A stretch of DNA of 10,486 nucleotides from Caldifarciminota bacterium (GTDB taxonomy: Bacteria > Hydrothermota > Tepidihabitantia > B3-TA06 > JALVRC01), in the NCBI GenBank assembly GCA_027025255.1, contig JALVRC010000146.1:1-10486 (forward strand), read 5' to 3'. Shown here piece by piece: positions 5,710 through 10,486 of the stretch; position 1 is the stretch's first letter, and each line of letters begins with the position of its first letter. A program made the position numbers and the translations under genes. A model generated the notes under the pieces. It saw only the letters and a list, made by a program, of their open reading frames with translations, was not told where the DNA came from and did no database searches.

Positions 5710-5722
5710 GTGAATACTTCAC
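5710..5722 (-). repeat. Small inverted repeat after the propeller gene
   Basis: GTGAA-GTA-TTCAC lies 27 nt beyond the propeller stop codon and is followed by an A-rich rather than T-rich stretch on the minus strand. It is a poor terminator candidate and the only dyad I see there. Confidence 0.25.
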
Positions 5723-5748
5723 AATTATGCAAGCAATATCCTACACTG

Positions 5749-7392
5749 TTATTCCTGATTTATCAGTGTTATTTTCTTATAAAGGATTTCTTCTCCTCTC
5801 CTGGCAGCAATAAAATATACTCCTGAAGGCATGTCAAACTTTAGTGAACCTTCTCCTCTAATTGTCATCTCATCCACAACACTGCCATCAACTCTGTAAA
5901 TGATAAGTGTAACATCTTCATTATTTAGAGAGTGGTGCACTATACCATTAACACTAAATTCTATCTTCAACTCCATTGGTTCTTCCTGTACACTTCCTCC
6001 TTTGCTTATCTTAAAATAGTTATTAGAACTATCACTTACATTATTATAATCCGCTTTGTCTGAGACAAAAATTATTGTGGAATCCCCGGGGGTATCCGGA
6101 ATCATCCAGTCATAGGAACCTGTATTCTCCACTACTGCTATCGTATCTCTGGAATTTGTGGATTCATTTCTATATTCTATTATTACACTATCTATAGGTC
6201 CTGTATAGCTCCAGTTTATTGTATAGACATCTCCGACCTTTAAATCCTCACCGCCATTGGGAGCAAGAACAGTCATCAACTTATTCTCCTGTTCCTGATA
6301 TTTCATTGTTCTTATATCTGCATAAGTATGTGCTGTATTCCCTGTCTTTCCTGTAATATAAAAATAGTCCCCTTTAACAAAAATATCATGTCCTATATCA
6401 GTATTGCCAGAACCGCTGTTATAAAGGGTTTGCCATACTTCACTACCGTCATCTTTTGCATACTTTAATGTTATTATACTGTCTTCCACATAACCTGTAA
6501 CATATATGTAATCATCGTTCTGGTCTATACCCAGCCCTGCTTCTTCCTTGTTAGTACCTGAACTGTAAGTCTTTTCCCATATTTCATTTCCATCTTTATC
6601 AAATTTTGCAGTCAAAATATCATAGGTGCTATCCGAATTTGATACCAGACCTGTTATATAAATGTAATTATTATCAACAGTTATATCCCTTCCCCTATCA
6701 ACATCAGTATAATCATACCTTTTAAGCCATTCTCTATTACCATCAAAATCATACTTTACCAGATAAATATCCTTGTATCCTGTAGTGTCCTCAATATATC
6801 CAACAACATATAGATAGTTGTCATCTACTGAAATAGCATATCCATGTGCTCCTGATGCTGAAGGATCTCCGGGTGCAGGTCTTAACATTGTTGACCATAC
6901 CGTATCACCATCTGATTTATTACATTTAAGTACAATAAGAGCATGATCATAATCAAGGTTGAAAAGAAGATCCCCTGTAATATAGACATAATTCCCTTTC
7001 TCACAAATTCCGTAACCTATTTCGGGTGAATCGTAGCCGAGTTCTATCTCTTTCGTCCATATAAGAGTGGAATCTTTGTTGAATTTTGCTACCCTCAAAT
7101 TATATTCAGGATGGGTGAGATACCCTGTCAAATATAAGTAATCATTGTCAGCAGTCATATCAAGAACAGTCCCATTGGTATCTATCCTTTTCCACATTTC
7201 ATTCCCATCTGTATCGTATTTTATAATATTGAAACCAGAACCAGCAGCCACATACACATTGCTATTATCAACAAAAAGAGCGTACCCAAGGTCAAATTGG
7301 TCAGTATTTGCAGTTTTATTCCATACTATTGATGGTACTGCTGCTAAAACTATTCCTGCACTTATGATTATAAACACCAGTACTTTTTTCAT
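5749..7392 (-). CDS. Exported seven-repeat beta-propeller protein with Ig-like domain and T9SS-type tail
   Basis: The protein has 547 residues from the ATG at 7392, chosen because AAAGGAGG lies 5 nt upstream and a signal peptide MKKVLVFIIISAGIVLAAVP follows directly; the frame is open 16 codons further. Seven repeats of about 45-50 residues follow (roughly 30-370), each with G-x-x-I/F-x-V-x-x-x-Y-x-Y-(V/I)-x-G then (K/R)-(Y/F)-(D/N)-x-D-G-N-x-x-W, as in the PQQ-like/SBBP propeller group, and consistent with one closed seven-bladed propeller. Residues 373-472 start LAPNGGEDLKVGDVYTINW and form an Ig-like domain of the kind common in surface proteins. Residues 473-547 (IIYRVDGSVV, SGVYFIAARRGEEILYKKI) resemble a type IX sorting tail. 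A surface binding or adhesion role is inferred; no catalytic motif is seen. Confidence 0.83.
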   Translation of the reverse strand: MKKVLVFIIISAGIVLAAVPSIVWNKTANTDQFDLGYALFVDNSNVYVAAGSGFNIIKYDTDGNEMWKRIDTNGTVLDMTADNDYLYLTGYLTHPEYNLRVAKFNKDSTLIWTKEIELGYDSPEIGYGICEKGNYVYITGDLLFNLDYDHALIVLKCNKSDGDTVWSTMLRPAPGDPSASGAHGYAISVDDNYLYVVGYIEDTTGYKDIYLVKYDFDGNREWLKRYDYTDVDRGRDITVDNNYIYITGLVSNSDSTYDILTAKFDKDGNEIWEKTYSSGTNKEEAGLGIDQNDDYIYVTGYVEDSIITLKYAKDDGSEVWQTLYNSGSGNTDIGHDIFVKGDYFYITGKTGNTAHTYADIRTMKYQEQENKLMTVLAPNGGEDLKVGDVYTINWSYTGPIDSVIIEYRNESTNSRDTIAVVENTGSYDWMIPDTPGDSTIIFVSDKADYNNVSDSSNNYFKISKGGSVQEEPMELKIEFSVNGIVHHSLNNEDVTLIIYRVDGSVVDEMTIRGEGSLKFDMPSGVYFIAARRGEEILYKKITLINQE

Positions 7393-7490
7393 TTTTCCTC
7401 CTTTCTCTAAATTTTTCTTTAATACGGAATATAAACTCAAGAGGATATCTAATTTTATCTAATCATCCCCTTTTATTCCATATTGATGTA

Positions 7491-7518
7491 ATTATACTAA
7501 TTTTTTTAACTTTGTCAA
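7491..7518 (-). promoter_or_regulatory. Consensus sigma70-type promoter for the propeller gene
   Basis: On the minus strand TTGACA (7518-7513) and TATAAT (7496-7491) are separated by 16 nt. Transcription would start near 7484, giving a leader of about 90 nt before the ATG at 7392. Confidence 0.8.
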
Positions 7519-7554
7519 GTATCTGTTATTCTTTAAAAATAACCTACCTGTAAT

Positions 7555-7704
7555 CTACTTCATAATGGCTAATTGTACAGGAGCATTAGAGTTTGATTTT
7601 TTTATAATATTCTCTTCAGCTTCTACAAAAAGATAGGCATAGAGAGGAAAAAAACCTTCTCTACATTCTTTTATAAAACAATCCCACTCTTGATGCCATA
7701 TTTC
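7555..7704 (-). pseudogene. Start-less open frame overlapping the radical SAM gene end
   Basis: In a second minus-strand frame, 49 codons are open from inside the radical SAM 3' end to a TAG at 7555-7557. The stretch past the 44-bp repeat reads IKECREGFFPLYAYLF followed by VEAEENIIKKS and looks protein-like in composition. There is no start codon, so it could be the tail of a gene whose front was replaced at the repeat boundary (7675/7676). I recognise no family; chance openness is a real alternative. Confidence 0.25.
7640..7663 (-). terminator. Hairpin just after the radical SAM gene
   Basis: On the minus strand TAGAGAAGG pairs with CCTCTCTA (one bulge) around a T7 loop, 8 nt after the stop codon. 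A short T-run follows about 9 nt later. The shape is terminator-like but the T-run is displaced, so the call is weak. Confidence 0.35.
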
Positions 7705-8561
7705 TCACACAACCTCTTTGATTTTTCTTCAAGTTCTTTTTGATATTCTTTTGATGGCGCCCAAAAGATTCTATATAAACTCTTATATTTCGGTACAAGT
7801 TCAGGATAATGCCTTTCTAAAAATTTGTAATAAAGAGTCTTGCTATCTGTCGTGCCTTTGCCAAATAGCGTCAATCCACCAACAAAAATAAAATCCGCTC
7901 CGTATTCTTTTGCAGTTCTTATTGTCTTCTCGAGCATCTCTTCTGAGTCTGACAAAAAAGGCAGTACAGGGATAAAGTTTAAGCCTGTAAAAAATCCTTC
8001 TTCCTTGCATTTTTTCATTGTTTCCAATCTTTCCATAGGCTCAGGTGCACCAGGCTCAAGAATTTTAGCCAGTTTCTTGTCCAGAGTTGAAATAGAAAAG
8101 GAGATAATTGCTCCGTGCTTCAGTTTTTCCCTTAGATCAGCAGGTAGAACTGCATTTTTATCAATCTCTCTCAGTATATCCAAATCCCTTAAAACAAGCC
8201 TTGATTTTGTGGCTACTTCAACAGGGAATCTATACTTTAAGATTATCTCAAGCAATCTCCTTGTTAATTTCAGTTTTTTTTCAATTGGCATATACGGTTC
8301 CGTTGAAGACGAGAGGGCAATGATCCCATATTCTCCTTTCTTTGCTCCCCTTGAAAGCTGCTTTTCCAGAAGCTCAGGAGCATTTACCTTAACAGATAAA
8401 GTTTTCGTCATGTTTTCCCCGTATTTACTTCCCCTTGTGTAGCAGTAAATACAGTTAAAAAAACAACCCGAATATGGATTTACTGAATAATCATCTAAAA
8501 ACCAGTCGTCTCGCTTTTTATGTTTGTTTAAGATAGATTTTACCTGAATTTTGTTTACCAT
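7671..8561 (-). CDS. Radical SAM protein, spore-photoproduct-lyase-like (Rv2578c/PA0069-type)
   Basis: The 296-residue protein has the radical SAM cluster motif C33-FFN-C37-IY-C40 within YSVNPYSGCFFNCIYCYTRG, the form found in the SplB-related family. Other blocks are SSSTEPYMPIE (about 85-95), VEVATKSRLVLRDLDIL and GAIISFSISTLDKK, followed by EPGAPEPMERLE. Spore photoproduct lyase repairs UV thymine dimers, but most members of this related family have no proven substrate. I chose the ATG at 8561 because GGTGG precedes it at usable spacing and it begins 1 nt after the AlkD stop; the frame is open to a TTG at 8573. Immediate coupling to AlkD supports a nucleic-acid repair role by context only. 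Its last 44 bp recur at 5565-5608. Confidence 0.8.
   Translation of the reverse strand: MVNKIQVKSILNKHKKRDDWFLDDYSVNPYSGCFFNCIYCYTRGSKYGENMTKTLSVKVNAPELLEKQLSRGAKKGEYGIIALSSSTEPYMPIEKKLKLTRRLLEIILKYRFPVEVATKSRLVLRDLDILREIDKNAVLPADLREKLKHGAIISFSISTLDKKLAKILEPGAPEPMERLETMKKCKEEGFFTGLNFIPVLPFLSDSEEMLEKTIRTAKEYGADFIFVGGLTLFGKGTTDSKTLYYKFLERHYPELVPKYKSLYRIFWAPSKEYQKELEEKSKRLCEKYGIKSGIVL
7676..7719 (-). repeat. 44-bp direct repeat, proximal copy
   Basis: This segment is the end of the radical SAM reading frame and matches 5565-5608 at 43 of 44 positions in the same orientation. The two copies bracket about 2.07 kb holding the propeller gene, its promoter and the lipoprotein leader. Confidence 0.93.
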
Positions 8562-8562
8562 A

Positions 8563-9339
8563 TTAACCACCAATCAAAGATCTTAATAGTTTTTGTTGTT
8601 CTTCTGGTAATTTTTTCATACCTTCTTTTACTATCCAGCGTGTATTTTTATCCTCTACTTTTGCCCATCTCAATAAGAACTCAAAAACCGCATTGGAATC
8701 CTTCTTTGTTATCTCCCTCAATGCCCAGCCAATTGCTTTTTTGACATCCTTATGCCCCTCTTTCATAACTTTTTTAAGAAAACCAAGGCATATTTCAGAT
8801 TCTTTGCTTCTTGCCATTATATATGGTGGAATTGTAGCAACTGCTAACCTTCTGACCCATTTATCTTTTGATTTAATCCACTGCTCCATTAAATAGAATA
8901 ATTCTTTTTGATTTTGAACTGCTAAATTTGAAATAACAAACAATGCCAGGCTGTCAACAGTTTCCCAATCCTGTAGATCACTTACTATTAAAGTTATAAA
9001 TTTTTTGACGTCCTCATAATATCTTTTTGAAAGAGACCCTAAACATACTATTATTATTCGCCTTACTTCTCTTCGACTTTTCAGTCTATAATCTATATCT
9101 TCTATTCCATATTGTGAAGTTTTCCATAAATCCATCAATGTCTTAAACTTCCAATCTTCGTTAACTAACAACTTTGCCAATTCTTGCCCGATTGAATTTA
9201 ACAAAGGGGTTTTTGTAAATTTGAGTTTATCTGTTTTCTCATTTTCAAGTTCTTTAAAAATTGTATTTAAGGTTGATTCAATATTGCCCTTCTTTAGTTC
9301 TTCATAAATCAATTTTGCTATTTCTTTTTTATCTTTCAT
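8563..9339 (-). CDS. AlkD-like DNA alkylation repair HEAT-repeat protein
   Basis: The 258-residue, mostly helical protein fits the AlkD family (PF08713), DNA glycosylases that remove bulky or cationic alkylated bases using a HEAT-repeat scaffold. The catalytic-site pattern of Bacillus AlkD (Trp, Asp four residues later, Arg, Trp) is present: WETVD (W125, D129), KWVRRLAVA (R164) and AIGWALREI (W205). Length is close to the usual 220-240. The frame starts GTG-ATG; I use the ATG at 9339. No good ribosome site precedes it, so initiation may be weak or leaderless. Its stop lies 1 nt from the radical SAM start, so the two are probably cotranscribed and coupled. It acts on genomic DNA in the cytoplasm. 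Confidence 0.8.
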   Translation of the reverse strand: MKDKKEIAKLIYEELKKGNIESTLNTIFKELENEKTDKLKFTKTPLLNSIGQELAKLLVNEDWKFKTLMDLWKTSQYGIEDIDYRLKSRREVRRIIIVCLGSLSKRYYEDVKKFITLIVSDLQDWETVDSLALFVISNLAVQNQKELFYLMEQWIKSKDKWVRRLAVATIPPYIMARSKESEICLGFLKKVMKEGHKDVKKAIGWALREITKKDSNAVFEFLLRWAKVEDKNTRWIVKEGMKKLPEEQQKLLRSLIGG

Positions 9340-9400
9340 CACAATACCATTTTGCGCTTGTTTTTATTAAATATTTCTTCACATTCGCTAAAAGGATAAA

Positions 9401-9430
9401 TATCATATAACGGTTGTTATCTGGAAGTTG
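9401..9430. repeat. Small dyad between transporter and AlkD
   Basis: ATAAC-GGTT-GTTAT (9407-9420) is a perfect 5-bp inverted repeat shortly after the transporter stop. The surrounding CATATAACG and TCTGGAA recall parts of hairpin copies A and B with an extra 7 nt, but the arms do not correspond. Apart from this, 9340-9437 holds no gene or clear promoter. Confidence 0.35.
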
Positions 9431-9437
9431 ATTGAAG

Positions 9438-10486
9438 CTATAAATTATAAAAAAAAGCATAGGCAATCACTCCGCTTATAATGAGGTAAGGTATAGAATA
9501 TTTATGGTACTCTATCCATATTTTCTTTGTTCTTACTATTCTCAACGCAATAATATTAGCCAGAGAAGATATAATCAAACCGTTTCCACCAACGTTTACC
9601 CCCCATGTTATTGCTCGCCAGTAATGTGTAAACTTTGAAAGAAGCACGCTAGTTGGCATATTGCTAAATATTTGAGAAATAAATACTGAAAATAGGAATA
9701 TGCTGCCTTTAGAATGCAAATTTACTGTTGTCATAATTTTCGATGTTATAGATAAGGTTGATATAATATGAAAATCAATAAATATAACTATGAAAAGTAA
9801 TAAAAGTAGCCAATCTACATTCAACAGGACCTTTCTATAAAACAAAAAGAAAATTGCAAACACAAGTAACAAAACCCAACTCACATGTATTATCTCAAGA
9901 GAAATTATATAAATAACAAGTAATACTATTGACAAGACAAATAACGTTCTTTTCTGTTTTACATCAATATTTGACTTTTCTAAAATTTTTATTTTCTTTT
10001 TAGGGAATGCAATCAATGTAAATATTAAAAGAATACCAAGCAGGAGGATAACCAATGGAAACATTTCAATAATAAATTTTATAATGGAAATATTCCACAT
10101 ATGCCATAAAAAAAGATTTTGAGGATTACCAAATGGTGTTAGAGTAGAACCTACATTAACAGCAAACGCCTCAAATATTACCAGTTTAATAATATCATTT
10201 TTTACTATGTCTTGCAAACTAAGAGTTAATGGAATAACAATAAATAGCGTTATATCATTAGTGAGAAACGTTGAAAGTAATGCTGAAAGTAAAACCATAA
10301 AAAGCGATATGCTTCTTTCAGTTCTTAACTTCATTAATAACTTTTTAGAGAGATTGAAAAAAAAATTGCTTTCTTTCAATCCTGTAGTTATTATAAGCAA
10401 CCCTGAAAGTGTTTTAATTGTTTGCCAATCTACAAAAGTTGGATAGTTAATTATCCCAGAAGCATGAAAAACAGATAGAATAATAA
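9438..10486 (-). CDS. ArsB/NhaD/SLC13-type ion transporter (5' end outside window)
   Basis: The frame is open to the window edge and encodes at least 348 residues; internal TTG/ATG codons are not the start because in-frame upstream sequence (YPTFVDWQTIKTLSGLLII) is clearly part of the same transporter. About ten hydrophobic segments are visible. Signature stretches are VNVGSTLTPFGNPQNLFLW in the first repeat and SNMPTSVLL plus GVNVGGNGLIISSLANIIA in the second, the paired re-entrant loop motifs of the ion transporter superfamily (PF03600-like). Members move arsenite, Na+/H+, citrate, sulfate or dicarboxylates; the substrate cannot be told here. It lies upstream of AlkD with 98 nt between. Confidence 0.82.
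   Translation of the reverse strand, partial: IILSVFHASGIINYPTFVDWQTIKTLSGLLIITTGLKESNFFFNLSKKLLMKLRTERSISLFMVLLSALLSTFLTNDITLFIVIPLTLSLQDIVKNDIIKLVIFEAFAVNVGSTLTPFGNPQNLFLWHMWNISIIKFIIEMFPLVILLLGILLIFTLIAFPKKKIKILEKSNIDVKQKRTLFVLSIVLLVIYIISLEIIHVSWVLLLVFAIFFLFYRKVLLNVDWLLLLLFIVIFIDFHIISTLSITSKIMTTVNLHSKGSIFLFSVFISQIFSNMPTSVLLSKFTHYWRAITWGVNVGGNGLIISSLANIIALRIVRTKKIWIEYHKYSIPYLIISGVIAYAFFYNL

Noticed and set aside
7840..8442. Long plus-strand frame of 200 codons
   Set aside because: It lies wholly antisense to the radical SAM gene, whose cluster motif and context are convincing; no ribosome site or domain on the plus strand.
9401..9430. Third copy of the 29-nt hairpin element
   Set aside because: Only short pieces match and a 7-nt insertion disrupts the pairing scheme; kept as a separate small dyad.
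1..10486. CRISPR array, tRNA/rRNA genes, insertion sequence with transposase
   Set aside because: No regularly spaced repeats, no cloverleaf or rRNA-like stretch and no transposase or integrase motif were seen on either strand.

Overview
The window is AT-rich bacterial DNA in which every convincing gene lies on the minus strand, so transcription runs from high to low coordinates. Bacterial traits are strong AGGAGG-type ribosome sites, consensus TTGACA/TATAAT promoters with 16-nt spacers, and type IX-like C-terminal tails on two exported proteins. AlkD, a spore-photoproduct-lyase-like radical SAM protein, split ArsP-type permease halves and a CsaA relative suggest an uncultured, possibly thermophilic anaerobe of the FCB/candidate-phylum kind (WOR-3/Stahlbacteria-like). 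That placement is an inference; no rRNA or other marker gene is present.

Layout in transcription order. 10486-9438: an ArsB/NhaD/SLC13-type ion transporter, cut by the window edge. 9339-7671: a tightly coupled DNA-repair-like pair, AlkD then an SplB-like radical SAM protein. 7518-5749: a strong promoter and an exported seven-repeat beta-propeller protein with an Ig-like domain and a secretion tail. 5748-4745: about 1 kb without an intact gene but full of debris: a lipoprotein leader with a dead (ATA) start, a second copy of the last 44 bp of the radical SAM gene, a GC-richer block with two covarying hairpins, a strong promoter, the N-terminus of an MvaI/BcnI-type restriction enzyme and the probable tail of its methyltransferase. 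4744-3711: two overlapping half-permeases. 3613-1828: a consensus promoter and an exported clan GH-A glycosidase with a secretion tail, running into a CsaA-like gene that has lost its N-terminus. 1555-1420: a structured, GC-richer gap. 1344-517: a CPBP-family membrane protease. 487-105: a promoter, an SD-sequestering hairpin and a small zinc-ribbon gene with two reading-frame breaks.

The intact genes form ordinary small transcription units. The unusual signal is between them: broken genes, a 44-bp direct repeat bracketing the propeller gene, and short inverted repeats, some with compensatory changes. The window reads as a region of gene turnover (a lost restriction-modification system, an inserted or rearranged propeller locus). 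I did not find a convincing new multi-gene system.
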